Part shown: piece by piece, positions 1 to 7,533 of the stretch
Position numbering within the stretch: the stretch's first letter is position 1
Layout: each line of letters opens with the position of its first letter
NCBI GenBank assembly: GCA_040880205.1
Contig: JBBDIU010000099.1
Coordinates: 1 to 19,297 of the forward strand
Direction: 5' to 3'
DNA length: 19,297 nucleotides
Origin: WACF01 sp040880205
Lineage (GTDB): Bacteria; Pseudomonadota; Gammaproteobacteria; Pseudomonadales; Cellvibrionaceae
The notes under the pieces: generated by a model
Seen by the model: the letters and a program-made list of their open reading frames with translations, nothing else
What the model was told of the DNA's origin: nothing
Database searches by the model: none
Translations under genes and position numbers: made by a program

Positions 1-80
1 GATTCAGGGACGAAGCGAGGGAGCTACAGGGATGTATTCATGCGGTTTTGAAATACCGTACCCGGGGCCAAACGAGCTAC
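1..80 (+). repeat. Interspersed repeat, copy A (short form) with GGGA-loop hairpin
   Basis: Bases 13-40 are identical over 28 nt to the reverse complement of 15282-15309. The first ten bases (gattcaggga) match the reverse complement of 15361-15370, so copy A looks like the 15.2-15.4 kb copy with about 50 nt deleted between these two blocks. Weaker similarity continues to about position 80. Bases 25-36 form a mini-hairpin, taca-GGGA-tgta. The element lies in the leader of dapC, 75 nt before its start codon, in the same orientation as the gene. Its left edge is cut by the window. Confidence 0.75.
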
Positions 81-110
81 CAGCACCCTAGTTGAAACAG
101 ACACTGACAA

Positions 111-1310
111 ATGAACGAAAATCTAAAAAAACTACACGCCTACCCTTTTGAGAAGTTGAATGCACTGAAAGCAGAGGTGGGAAAGTCCACAAGCAATCAG
201 CCGCATATCTCCTTGTCGATAGGTGAACCCAAGCACGCGCCACCGGAATTTGTGCTCGCGGCGCTGCGACAAAATCTCGATAAAATTTCCAGATATCCCA
301 GCACCAAAGGCTTGACGGAACTGCGCGAGGCGATTGCCAGTTGGCTATCACAACGATTTCAACTCGGCACCAATGGCATTGATCCGGACACGCAGGTTTT
401 ACCGGTCAACGGCACCCGCGAGGCGCTGTTTGCCATTGCCCAAGCTGTTGTTAGCGGCGGCAATAACGCCTTGGTATTGTCCCCCAACCCCTTTTATCAA
501 ATCTACGAAGGCGCTGCATTTCTGGCCGGGGCGAATCTGGAATTCATTAACTGCCCGGCCGACAACGGCTATTTACCCGATTTTGACAACGTCAGCGACG
601 CTAGCTGGAAGCGCTGCCAATTGGTCTATTTGTGTTCACCAGGCAACCCCTCCGGCGCTGTCGTCCCGCGTGAACAATTGCGGAAACTGATCGAGCTGGC
701 GGACCGCCACGATTTTATTATCGCCAGCGATGAATGCTATTCGGAAATCTACTTTGAGGACGATAACCCACCAGTGGGATTGTTGCAGGTGTGCGCGGAA
801 ATGGGTCGCTCTGACTTTAGCCGTTGTCTGGTATTTCATAGCTTGTCCAAGCGCTCTAACCTTCCGGGCTTGCGTTCCGGATTTGTAGCCGGAGACGCGG
901 CCATACTCAAAGACTTCCTGCTATACCGTACCTATCACGGCTGCGCCATGAGCGTACCCACCCAAATTGCCAGTGTCAGCGCCTGGCGGGACGAAAAACA
1001 TGTGCGGGAAAATCGAGCGCTTTATCGGCGTAAATTCGCGCAAGTTTTGGAGATCCTTTCTCCCGCCACCGGCGTTGAAAGGCCACAAGCCGGTTTTTAC
1101 CTCTGGTTAAAAACACCCATTGACGACTTGAGTTTTACCCAGCAACTGTACAGCCGCGAAAACATTACCGTCCTTCCCGGCTCCTACATTGCCCGCGAGG
1201 CCAACGGAACCAACCCGGGGAACAACCATGTGCGCATTGCCCTGGTGGCAAGTCCGGAGGAATGCTTAATCGCCGCTAAACGAATGCGCGACTTCTTGTT
1301 AACACTATGA
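111..1310 (+). CDS. dapC: N-succinyldiaminopimelate aminotransferase (DapC)
   Basis: This PLP-dependent class I/II aminotransferase makes N-succinyl-LL-2,6-diaminopimelate from the 2-amino-6-oxo precursor, with glutamate as usual amino donor, in the cytoplasmic succinylase branch to diaminopimelate and lysine. The 399-residue protein shows the fold-type I signature: CSPGNPSG in the middle, the SDECYSEIYF segment, the Schiff-base lysine Lys247 within SLSKRSNLPGLRSGF, and a C-terminal VRIAL arginine region for carboxylate binding. SLSKRSNLPG is typical of the proteobacterial DapC family rather than ArgD. The ATG at 111 gives full family length; no clear Shine-Dalgarno precedes it. The stop overlaps the nth start (ATGA), so the two are probably translationally coupled. 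dapD and dapE lie about 2 kb downstream. Confidence 0.93.
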   Translation: MNENLKKLHAYPFEKLNALKAEVGKSTSNQPHISLSIGEPKHAPPEFVLAALRQNLDKISRYPSTKGLTELREAIASWLSQRFQLGTNGIDPDTQVLPVNGTREALFAIAQAVVSGGNNALVLSPNPFYQIYEGAAFLAGANLEFINCPADNGYLPDFDNVSDASWKRCQLVYLCSPGNPSGAVVPREQLRKLIELADRHDFIIASDECYSEIYFEDDNPPVGLLQVCAEMGRSDFSRCLVFHSLSKRSNLPGLRSGFVAGDAAILKDFLLYRTYHGCAMSVPTQIASVSAWRDEKHVRENRALYRRKFAQVLEILSPATGVERPQAGFYLWLKTPIDDLSFTQQLYSRENITVLPGSYIAREANGTNPGNNHVRIALVASPEECLIAAKRMRDFLLTL

Positions 1311-2014
1311 AGGTGGCAAGCGTGTCAAAGAAAACCGTAGCGACGTCCGCGGCTGCCAAAAATCCAGGTAAACTTCAGCGGGCTGCATATGTGCGAGAAA
1401 TGCTCGACAGGCTATACCCTGAACCTCCGATTCCGCTACAGCATAAAGATCCCTATACGCTGTTAATTGCGGTGCTGCTATCGGCGCAGTGCACCGACAC
1501 CCGGGTCAACCAGATTACGCCAGCGCTGTTTGCGTTGGCCGATAACCCGGAAGCAATGGCCAAGGTGCCCGTAAAAAAAATTCAGGAAATTATCCGCCCC
1601 TGTGGGCTTTCACCGCAAAAATCCAAGGCTATTTCCGAGCTGTCGAAAATACTGGTGAAGCAATACCGTGGCCAAGTGCCGGCGGACGTGGCGGCCCTGG
1701 AATCGCTGCCGGGGGTCGGCCACAAAACCGCCAGCGTCGTCATGAGCCAGGCCTTTGGCGAGCCCGCTTTTCCCGTTGACACCCACATCCATCGCCTGGC
1801 ACAGCGCTGGGGGCTGAGCAGCGGCAAAAACGTGGTGCAAACAGAGAAGGACCTGAAACGGCTGTATCCCGAAGAGAGTTGGAACCGGTTGCACTTGCAG
1901 ATTATTTATTACGGGCGCGAATTCTGTTCAGCCAGGGGCTGCGATGGCACCATCTGTGAAATCTGTCAGTATTGTTATCCGAACCGCAAGCGACCCAAAA
2001 AAACCCGAAAGTAG
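1307..2014 (+). CDS. nth: Endonuclease III (Nth), DNA glycosylase/AP lyase
   Basis: Base-excision repair enzyme that removes oxidised pyrimidines and nicks the abasic site. The 235-residue protein has a basic N-terminal extension of about 24 residues relative to E. coli Nth (211). The helix-hairpin-helix LPGVGHKTA carries the catalytic lysine (Lys140), and FPVDTHIHR carries the catalytic aspartate (Asp158), spaced exactly as Lys120/Asp138 in E. coli. The C-terminal iron-sulfur region is unusual: cysteines at 207, 212, 217, 220 and 223 instead of the canonical C-x6-C-x2-C-x5-C. A 4Fe-4S cluster is still likely but the ligand set is uncertain. The ATG overlaps the dapC stop by four bases. The lysine-rich tail ends at a stop followed by heptamer repeats. 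Confidence 0.93.
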   Translation: MKVASVSKKTVATSAAAKNPGKLQRAAYVREMLDRLYPEPPIPLQHKDPYTLLIAVLLSAQCTDTRVNQITPALFALADNPEAMAKVPVKKIQEIIRPCGLSPQKSKAISELSKILVKQYRGQVPADVAALESLPGVGHKTASVVMSQAFGEPAFPVDTHIHRLAQRWGLSSGKNVVQTEKDLKRLYPEESWNRLHLQIIYYGREFCSARGCDGTICEICQYCYPNRKRPKKTRK

Positions 2015-2056
2015 ATTGTTTCGGAGCGGGGAGTGGAAAGTCGGCTCGCTGGCCCC

Positions 2057-2077
2057 ACTTCCCACTTCCCACTTCCC
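2057..2077. repeat. Heptanucleotide repeat, three units of acttccc
   Basis: Three perfect copies of acttccc (reverse complement gggaagt) lie between the convergent ends of nth and the reverse-strand gene at 2086-2457. The same heptamer occurs at 9009-9050 in the opposite orientation. Upstream bases 2028-2041 (gggagtggaaagt region) are imperfectly complementary to the array, so the pair could fold into a hairpin at the 3' end of the nth transcript, but no U-tract follows. Confidence 0.85.
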
Positions 2078-2085
2078 AGTCTAGC

Positions 2086-2457
2086 CTAGCCTTTGGGCTG
2101 CAAGCTCAAGGACTCAGAGCTAAAGTCCTCTTGGAGAAAGCTGACCGTTTTGCGTTCCATGAACTCGGTCTGGGAAAAATAATCCTTGTATTCGCTTTCC
2201 ATGCGGCAGATGCCGCCCAGCTCCTGAATAGCGGTAATATAACGATGGGCCTCGGCGGTAGTCAGGTTGCGCTTCAAAGTAATGACCCTGCCAGAAAAGA
2301 TGTGGGCCAGTTGACGACGGCTTCTAATGTTGAAACGGCGGGCGAACGCATGAGCGACTTCCGTGCGGGAAAAGCCGCGCGCGGTTTCCCCCCAGAACAC
2401 AACACGGAAACTTTCCCTGGCCCTGACTTGGTAGCGCTGTGATTCCAATGCGTTCAC
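2086..2457 (-). CDS. Small conserved-looking protein of unknown function
   Basis: A 123-residue cytoplasmic protein starting at GTG with an AGGA ribosome site about nine bases upstream. No signal peptide or membrane segment is visible. The pattern FRVVFWGE ... GFSRTEVAHAFARRFNI ... LAHIFSGRVITLKRNLTTAEAHRYITAIQELGGICRME recalls a small alpha/beta domain with an F-S-G-R turn seen in unnamed proteobacterial proteins, sometimes fused to membrane domains; this family resemblance is from memory and unverified. The C-terminal 35 residues are polar and less patterned. It is convergent with nth and divergent from the arsC-like gene, interrupting what resembles the Pseudomonas dapC-arsC-dapD order. 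No function can be assigned. Confidence 0.75.
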   Translation of the reverse strand: MNALESQRYQVRARESFRVVFWGETARGFSRTEVAHAFARRFNIRSRRQLAHIFSGRVITLKRNLTTAEAHRYITAIQELGGICRMESEYKDYFSQTEFMERKTVSFLQEDFSSESLSLQPKG

Positions 2458-2917
2458 AATATTTCATCCTGATTGACTGTTTTCATAACTCTTTCGTTGT
2501 AGGGAGCCTCATAGCTTCTTCTTCAAAGCTTTTTCGTCATAAGGGGAGGCGAGACAGATTACACATCTAAAGCGTCCGCGACCCTCACGCCGGACAGAAG
2601 ACAGCACTCTCCCCTACCGGGCCTGGCATTGGGCGATGAATCATCGGCTTTCGGTGCCTGAATCGGCGTTCGATCGAGTCACGTGGTGTCGGCATTGTAC
2701 TGCCGCGCCGAACGAACTGTCCAGAAAGAGGAGGCGCCGCCCGCAAATTGAGAGGCCAAATTTCGTGCGCGAGCGCAAAGAATGCGGCCAAACGCAGGGC
2801 AAGATCCAGCGGCCCGGCCCCCACACTGTGCTTTGCGGCCCTCCTATTCGGCTTTATACGGGAAGGGAATCTGGTATCCTTGTCAGCTTTTTCAACGGTC
2901 TAAACGGTCTACAAGCC
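2458..2917. other. 460-bp intergenic region between divergent genes
   Basis: No convincing gene is seen. Short open frames on both strands lack homologous features or ribosome sites. The region should hold the promoters of the reverse-strand unknown gene and of the arsC-dapD-dapE group. A weak forward candidate is TTGCGG at 2833-2838 and TATACG at 2855-2860, 16 bp apart. Just before the arsC-like start, aacggtcta is tandemly duplicated (2894-2902 and 2903-2911). Confidence 0.5.
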
Positions 2918-3262
2918 ATGACGGTTCTTTACGGCATCCGCAATTGCGACACGGTCAAGAAGGCCCGCCGCTGGCTCGACGCACGGAAAATTGACTACCG
3001 GTTTCACGATTTTCGTGCGGACGGGCTGACCGAGGCTCAGGTAAGAATCTGGCTGGCCGATTTGGGCTCCGACCGGCTGATTAATAAGCGCAGTACCAGT
3101 TGGAAAAACCTGGGGGCCCACCAGCAAGCAGCCCTAAATGCACAATCGGCTGTACAATTGATCCTCGACAATCCTACCCTGATCAAGCGGCCCCTGGTGG
3201 AAACGGGCAAGCGACGGCTGGTAGGCTTTGACACCGACACCTATTCCGACTTATTTGAATAA
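2918..3262 (+). CDS. ArsC/Spx-family reductase-like protein (YffB type)
   Basis: A 114-residue thioredoxin-fold protein of the ArsC/YffB family. It begins with MTVLYGIRNCDTVKKAR, where Cys10 is the only candidate catalytic cysteine (no CxxC), and has the family's late IKRPL arginine motif (Arg91) and the GF ending. True arsenate reductase activity is not implied; in E. coli the relative yffB lies next to dapE and its physiological role is unclear. I chose the ATG at 2918 because the fold starts there; the frame stays open upstream to 2636 but that stretch has no recognisable protein features. No strong ribosome site precedes it. It probably leads the dapD-dapE transcription unit, 38 bp before dapD. 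Confidence 0.88.
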   Translation: MTVLYGIRNCDTVKKARRWLDARKIDYRFHDFRADGLTEAQVRIWLADLGSDRLINKRSTSWKNLGAHQQAALNAQSAVQLILDNPTLIKRPLVETGKRRLVGFDTDTYSDLFE

Positions 3263-3300
3263 ACACATACTCCATCGACTCAGTAGAACGGGAAGTAACC

Positions 3301-4335
3301 ATGCCTCAACTCTATAGCTTCGGTTTGGGAATCGGGACGCTCAATGCCAAAGGTGAATGGCTGGAAGTGTATTATCCCCGGCCCCTCCTGGAACCGGATC
3401 TGCAAACCTGCGACGCGGTCTGCCAAGCTCTGGACTATGCCGGGGGCAATCAGGCCCTGAACCTGAATGAAGGGACACTGGAAACCTTGGCAAGCGCATT
3501 GGACCAAGCGGGTAATGTGGAGCTGGCTGCCCTGACGCGACAACTTAAAACCAGTCGCCGCCCCACAGTAGCCACCCTGCTGGCCCACGACACCGCGCCC
3601 GCGAGTGTGCCGGAAGGCTATTTGAAGCTGCACCTGCTCTCGCACCGGCTGGTGAAACCTCACGGCACCAACCTGACCGGTCTGTTCGCCGTGTTGCCCA
3701 ACGTGGCCTGGACCAACCTGGGCGCTATCGATATCGAGGAGCTTCCACAGCGCCAGTTGCAAGCGCGGCTGAATGACGAAACCCTCGAAGTGGCCTGTGT
3801 CGACAAATTCCCTAAAATGAGCAACTACGTGGTACCCGCTGGGGTACGCGTGGCTCACACCGCGCGGGTGCGCCTGGGCGCGCACTTGGGCGAAGGCACC
3901 ACAGTGATGCATGAAGGCTTCGTCAATTTCAATGCCGGCACCGAAGGACCGGGCATGATCGAGGGGCGGATTTCGGCGGGCGTCATGATCGGCGCCGGCT
4001 CCGATCTGGGCGGCAGCAGTTCCACCATGGGCACTCTGTCCGGCGGTGGCAAACTGATTAACGGCGTGGGCAGGGAATGTCTGATCGGCGCCAACGCCGG
4101 CATTGGCATTCCCCTGGGTGATCGCTGCATTGTGGAAGCCGGCCTTTATGTGACTGCCGGCACCAAGGTTGCCATGCTGGACATGGACGGCAACATCGCC
4201 AGCTATGTGAAGGCGCGGGACCTGGCAGGCAAGTCGGACCTGTTGTTCTGGCGCAACTCGCAAACCGGAGCGGTGGAATGCAAAACCAACCGCACCACTT
4301 TTGAGCTCAATGAAGAGCTTCACACAAATAATTGA
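3301..4335 (+). CDS. dapD: Tetrahydrodipicolinate N-succinyltransferase (DapD)
   Basis: Transfers succinyl from succinyl-CoA to tetrahydrodipicolinate, the committed succinylase step to diaminopimelate. The protein is 344 residues, the long form found in Pseudomonas and relatives, not the 274-residue E. coli form. An N-terminal alpha/beta region (about 1-180) precedes a left-handed parallel beta-helix of hexapeptide repeats (about 180-310) with VVPAGVRVAHTARVRLGAHL, GTTVMHEGFVNFNAGT, GRISAGVMIGAGSDLGGSSS and LIGANAGIGIPLGDRCIVEAG. Such enzymes are trimers. A GGGAAG ribosome site lies about six bases before the ATG. dapE follows 15 bases after the stop, so the two are cotranscribed. Confidence 0.95.
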   Translation: MPQLYSFGLGIGTLNAKGEWLEVYYPRPLLEPDLQTCDAVCQALDYAGGNQALNLNEGTLETLASALDQAGNVELAALTRQLKTSRRPTVATLLAHDTAPASVPEGYLKLHLLSHRLVKPHGTNLTGLFAVLPNVAWTNLGAIDIEELPQRQLQARLNDETLEVACVDKFPKMSNYVVPAGVRVAHTARVRLGAHLGEGTTVMHEGFVNFNAGTEGPGMIEGRISAGVMIGAGSDLGGSSSTMGTLSGGGKLINGVGRECLIGANAGIGIPLGDRCIVEAGLYVTAGTKVAMLDMDGNIASYVKARDLAGKSDLLFWRNSQTGAVECKTNRTTFELNEELHTNN

Positions 4336-4350
4336 GGGCGGGCTTCCACT

Positions 4351-5487
4351 TTGAACGAATCCGCGACCCTAGCGCTTACTCGCGAACTGATCCGCCTCCA
4401 ATCGGTGACTCCCGAAGATGCCGGCTGTCTGGAGGTAATCGCAAAACGCCTTTCGGCTCTGGGGTTCCACTGCCACATGTTGCCCTTCGGCGAAGTCAGT
4501 AACCTGTGGGCCGTGCGCGGCGACGCTGGTCCATTATTGGTTTTTGCAGGCCACACCGATGTTGTACCCACTGGCCCGCTGGAAGACTGGCAATCTCCGC
4601 CTTTCGAACCAACAATTGCGGACGGCGTGCTGACCGGGCGCGGCGCCGCCGACATGAAAGGCAGCTTGGCCGCCATGATTACAGCGTGCGAACGCTTTCT
4701 CGTCACGCACGCCGATCACCCAGGACGAATCGGCTTTTTGCTCACCAGTGATGAAGAAGGGCCGGCTCAAAATGGCACGCGAAAAGTAATGGAATGGCTA
4801 CAACAGCAACACGTCACCATCGACTGGTGCATCATCGGCGAGCCCACCAGCGACAAAATCTTCGGCGATACTGTTAAAAACGGCCGGCGCGGTTCACTCA
4901 ATTTTGAACTAACCGTCAAGGGCCAACAGGGCCATATCGCCTACCCCCAATTGGCCGACAATCCCATTCACCGTCTGGCACCGGCATTGAGCGCATTGAC
5001 CAGCGCCGAATGGGACCGGGGCAACGACTACTTCCCCGCCACCAGCTTTCAGCTTTCCAATATTAACGGCGGTACCGGTGCCACCAACGTGATTCCGGGA
5101 AAGGTCGTAGTTCTCGGCAATTTTCGGTTTTCCACCGAAGTCACCCAAACGGAGCTTCGGGAGCGCACCCAAGCCATTCTCGACGAGCACGGGCTCGATT
5201 ACGGGATCGATTGGCAGCTCAGCGGTCAACCCTTTCTTACCCCGCAGGGAGATCTTACCGCGGCGGTCAGCAATGCCATCGCAGCGGAAACCGGTGTTCG
5301 ACCAGCCCTGTCCACCAGCGGCGGCACTTCCGATGGGCGCTTTATCGCGCCTAGCGGCGCCCAGGTCGTTGAATTCGGCCCCATCAACGCCACCATCCAC
5401 AAGGTGGATGAGTGCATTAGCACGGCGGAACTGGATAAACTGTCGTCCGTTTACCAGGGCTGTTTACGGGAACTTCTGTTATCCTGA
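4351..5487 (+). CDS. dapE: Succinyl-diaminopimelate desuccinylase (DapE)
   Basis: Zinc-dependent M20-type hydrolase that removes succinate from N-succinyl-LL-diaminopimelate. The 378 residues align along their length with E. coli DapE. Metal ligands are visible: His68 in GHTDVVP, the bridging Asp101 in GRGAADMKG, Glu135/Glu136 in SDEE (general base and ligand), the GEPTS glutamate, and His350 in NATIHKVDE. The dimerisation domain occupies roughly residues 180-290. The start is TTG at 4351; the gaggg at 4334-4338, overlapping the dapD stop, is the likely ribosome site, and no ATG fits better. It directly follows dapD, and moaC begins 37 bp later on the same strand. Confidence 0.95.
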   Translation: MNESATLALTRELIRLQSVTPEDAGCLEVIAKRLSALGFHCHMLPFGEVSNLWAVRGDAGPLLVFAGHTDVVPTGPLEDWQSPPFEPTIADGVLTGRGAADMKGSLAAMITACERFLVTHADHPGRIGFLLTSDEEGPAQNGTRKVMEWLQQQHVTIDWCIIGEPTSDKIFGDTVKNGRRGSLNFELTVKGQQGHIAYPQLADNPIHRLAPALSALTSAEWDRGNDYFPATSFQLSNINGGTGATNVIPGKVVVLGNFRFSTEVTQTELRERTQAILDEHGLDYGIDWQLSGQPFLTPQGDLTAAVSNAIAAETGVRPALSTSGGTSDGRFIAPSGAQVVEFGPINATIHKVDECISTAELDKLSSVYQGCLRELLLS

Positions 5488-5524
5488 ATCCGATACCTAC
5501 CAAGCAACCGATCACTTGAAGCTT

Positions 5525-6001
5525 ATGACGGAATTGACCCACCTCGACCAGAAAGGCAATGCCCAGATGGTGGACGTCGGCGCGAAGGACGTGACCGAAC
5601 GACTCGCTCGGGCCCAAGCGCGCGTCCACATGCAAGCGACAACGCTGCGCTTGATTGTGGACGGCGGACACAAAAAAGGCGATGTACTCGCCGTTGCCCG
5701 CATCGCCGGCATTCAGGCCGCAAAAAAGTGCGCGGATTTAATTCCCCTGTGCCATCCGTTAATGCTCAGTTCCATTCAGGTCGACCTGGATCCGGACAGC
5801 TCAAATAACTGTGTACTTATCACCGCGACGTGCAAACTCACCGGAAAAACCGGAGTCGAAATGGAGGCGCTGACCGCCGCATCCGTAGCAGCGCTAACCG
5901 TTTACGACATGTGCAAGGCCGTCGATAAAGATATGGTTATCGGCGAGATCAAACTGCTGGAAAAAACCGGTGGCAAATCCGGCGATTGGCAGGCGAAGTA
6001 A
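5525..6001 (+). CDS. moaC: Cyclic pyranopterin monophosphate synthase (MoaC)
   Basis: MoaC acts after the radical-SAM enzyme MoaA and forms cyclic pyranopterin monophosphate in molybdenum cofactor synthesis. The 158-residue protein carries the known active-site residues at E. coli numbering: Lys51 in GGHKKGDVL, His77 in LCHPL, Glu112 and Glu114 in VEMEAL, Asp128 and Lys131 in YDMCK, and the C-terminal KTGGKSGDW. The family is a hexamer. I placed the start at the ATG at 5525; the frame is open back into dapE at 5273 but that extension is the dapE gene in another frame. The stop codon lies inside a 15-bp tandem duplication. moaD and moaE follow; moaA is not in the window. Confidence 0.95.
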   Translation: MTELTHLDQKGNAQMVDVGAKDVTERLARAQARVHMQATTLRLIVDGGHKKGDVLAVARIAGIQAAKKCADLIPLCHPLMLSSIQVDLDPDSSNNCVLITATCKLTGKTGVEMEALTAASVAALTVYDMCKAVDKDMVIGEIKLLEKTGGKSGDWQAK

Positions 6002-6025
6002 TTTGAAACTAAGTAATTTGAAACT
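5996..6025 (+). repeat. 15-bp exact tandem duplication over the moaC stop
   Basis: The 15-mer aagtaatttgaaact occurs at 5996-6010 and again at 6011-6025. The first copy contains the moaC stop TAA (5999-6001), and the second repeats it in the same frame at 6014-6016. It lengthens the moaC-moaD spacer. Confidence 0.95.
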
Positions 6026-6043
6026 AAGTGACCTGGATTGAAA

Positions 6044-6301
6044 ATGGCGATTAAGATTTGGTACTTCGCTCGGATCAAGGAAGCGCTCAACTGTGCCCAA
6101 GAGCAACTGGAGCTGAGCGACGGCGAGATTGTCACCGTCGAGGACCTGATCGAACTGCTCTCCCAACGGGGCGAGATTTGGAAAACAAACCTGCACGATG
6201 AAAAACTATTGATCGCGGTCAATCAGACCGTGGCCACCATGCAAACGACCATAGCAGATCAAGACGAAATCGCTTTCTTTCCCCCGGTAACCGGCGGCTA
6301 G
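6044..6301 (+). CDS. moaD: Molybdopterin synthase sulfur carrier subunit (MoaD)
   Basis: Small ubiquitin-like beta-grasp protein whose C-terminal glycine is converted to a thiocarboxylate and donates sulfur to cyclic pyranopterin. From the ATG at 6044 it has 85 residues, begins MAIKIWYFARIKEAL and ends FFPPVTGG, the diagnostic double glycine. A TTG at 6038 would add two residues, but the ATG fits the family better. The partner moaE starts eight bases after the stop, consistent with stoichiometric expression of the two subunits. MoeB-like activation must be encoded elsewhere. Confidence 0.93.
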   Translation: MAIKIWYFARIKEALNCAQEQLELSDGEIVTVEDLIELLSQRGEIWKTNLHDEKLLIAVNQTVATMQTTIADQDEIAFFPPVTGG

Positions 6302-6309
6302 CATACTAC

Positions 6310-6759
6310 ATGATTCGAATTCAGCAGAAGGATTTTGATTCAGGTGAAGAGTATCGAGCACTGCGCGCGCGCTCACGCTCGCCGGGTGCCATCGTCACTT
6401 TTTGCGGCCTGGTTCGGGATGTGAGTGATCGGCAAAGTATTACCGCCATGGAGCTGGAACACTATCCAGGCATGACGGAAAAATCGCTGGAAGAAACTCT
6501 CGAACAGGCCCGACAACGCTGGCAAGTGGACGGAGCTACCATTATTCACCGAATTGGCAAATTGCTTCCCGAAGAACAGATTGTCTTTGTTGGCGTCAGC
6601 AGCGCCCACCGCCGGGAAGCCTTTGCGGCCTGCGAATTTATTATGGATTTTCTGAAAACCCGCGCTCCTTTCTGGAAAAAAGAGTTCACGGCCAACGGCA
6701 GCCATTGGGTGGAAGCAAAAAACACCGACGCGGAAGCTGCACAGCGCTGGCGAAGCTAA
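6310..6759 (+). CDS. moaE: Molybdopterin synthase catalytic subunit (MoaE)
   Basis: Large subunit of molybdopterin synthase, which with MoaD inserts two sulfurs into cyclic pyranopterin monophosphate. The 149 residues match the family's usual 150. Visible signatures are FCGLVRD, the LEHYPGMTEK block, IHRIGKL, the SSAHR motif (His100, Arg101), and the catalytic lysine region LKTRAPFWKKE with Lys116 and Lys123, which correspond to E. coli Lys119 and Lys126. It ends the forward operon and is convergent with the hemerythrin-like gene, with seven bases between the stop codons and no obvious terminator. Confidence 0.95.
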   Translation: MIRIQQKDFDSGEEYRALRARSRSPGAIVTFCGLVRDVSDRQSITAMELEHYPGMTEKSLEETLEQARQRWQVDGATIIHRIGKLLPEEQIVFVGVSSAHRREAFAACEFIMDFLKTRAPFWKKEFTANGSHWVEAKNTDAEAAQRWRS

Positions 6760-6766
6760 TACACGC

Positions 6767-7375
6767 TCAAACCGCGGCGGCAGGTTTCTTGATTCCGCGG
6801 GCCGTGGGCCCGAGCAGCAGGGCGCTTTCCGCCTGCAAGATCGCGTCGTAGAGATTGCGGTATTCATCCATGACAGCCTGCCTGAACAGTGGGTCCTTGC
6901 GTTGCGCGACCTGGGCTGTTATCTCATCCCACTCTTCCAGGGTGATGTACTTCTCCAGTAGCGGATACACTATTCGGTTTTCGCGATCGATGTGATCGAT
7001 CTGTCGGGCGAGAAACTCCCGGGTAACCCTCACCAGTTCCGCTACCGGCACCACACTATCGTTGGCTACCGAGGTAAACAGTTGACTGGCCCTGCGAGTG
7101 AGCGCTTCCAGGGTTTTGTGCTCCGACTTAATTGCCCATATCTGGTCGGAATTTTTTACCTGTTTGATCAGCAGGCGTTCAAACAGGGCGTCCTCAAGAG
7201 GATGATGGTAGCGTTCCGGGTAAAATTGTATGTAATCAAAGATATCCAGAATGACCGAAAGATGCGCACCCCAGGGCTGACTCGCCTCATAGCAGGCAAT
7301 TTCCGCTTCGAGGCAGCGCATAAGGCCCAGTAGGTTGTAATGATCCGCGAAGAGCTGTGACTGCGTCGGGTGCAT
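6767..7375 (-). CDS. Hemerythrin-like HHE domain protein
   Basis: A 202-residue, largely helical cytoplasmic protein with the HHE cation-binding pattern expected to hold a non-haem di-iron site: His12, His57/His58 with Glu61 (HHPLED), His86 (SEHKTLE), and His128 with Glu132 (HIDREN). Family members bind oxygen or nitric oxide, or repair iron-sulfur clusters (YtfE/Ric), but this protein lacks the N-terminal cysteine-containing domain of YtfE. The ribosome site is strong (ggaggtg, about four bases before the ATG at 7375). An FNR/Anr-type box lies about 66 bp upstream of the start codon, centred 41.5 bp from the inferred transcription start, so expression at low oxygen or under nitric oxide is likely. 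Its exact role is not determined. Confidence 0.9.
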   Translation of the reverse strand: MHPTQSQLFADHYNLLGLMRCLEAEIACYEASQPWGAHLSVILDIFDYIQFYPERYHHPLEDALFERLLIKQVKNSDQIWAIKSEHKTLEALTRRASQLFTSVANDSVVPVAELVRVTREFLARQIDHIDRENRIVYPLLEKYITLEEWDEITAQVAQRKDPLFRQAVMDEYRNLYDAILQAESALLLGPTARGIKKPAAAV

Positions 7376-7399
7376 ATGTCACCTCCCGGCCAAGTGTCC

Positions 7400-7448
7400 A
7401 ACTGAAATATTATTACACGTTAGATGCAATTGGTTTGATCTGCTTCAA
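7400..7448 (-). promoter_or_regulatory. FNR/Anr-type class II promoter of the hemerythrin-like gene
   Basis: Read on the minus strand, 7448-7435 is TTGAAgcagATCAA, a 9/10 match to TTGAT-N4-ATCAA. A -10 hexamer TAATAT lies at 7412-7407, predicting a transcription start near 7400. The box centre is then at -41.5, the standard class II activator position for the FNR/CRP family. A 24-base leader with a strong Shine-Dalgarno follows. The spacing is seen; the regulator is inferred. Confidence 0.65.
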
Positions 7449-7462
7449 TAGAGTTCACAATA

Positions 7463-7489
7463 AGCGCTCGTTTTTCAGACGAAAGCGCT
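7463..7489 (-). terminator. Weak hairpin downstream of rsmJ
   Basis: Self-complementary agcgct arms (7463-7468, 7484-7489) with an inner cgt/acg pair form a stem with a small bulge, 45 bp after the rsmJ stop. Only a poor T-run follows on the minus strand, so it may attenuate or simply protect the 3' end. Confidence 0.35.
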
Positions 7490-7533
7490 ATAAATGGCCC
7501 TATCCGATAGAAGTGGAAATCTGGGCAGGTGGC

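Noticed and set aside
2585..2824. 79-residue reverse open frame in the gap before the ArsC-like gene
   Set aside because: Arginine/proline-rich composition without recognisable motif or ribosome site; chance frame in GC-rich DNA.
2636..2917. Upstream extension of the ArsC-like frame
   Set aside because: The thioredoxin fold starts at the ATG at 2918; the upstream 94 codons show no protein pattern.
3280..4323. Long reverse open frame (347 codons) opposite dapD
   Set aside because: It is the antisense shadow of the well-supported dapD; composition is biased and no family motif is seen.
5273..5524. Upstream extension of the MoaC frame into dapE
   Set aside because: MoaC residue numbering matches E. 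coli exactly from the ATG at 5525, and the extension overlaps dapE in another frame.
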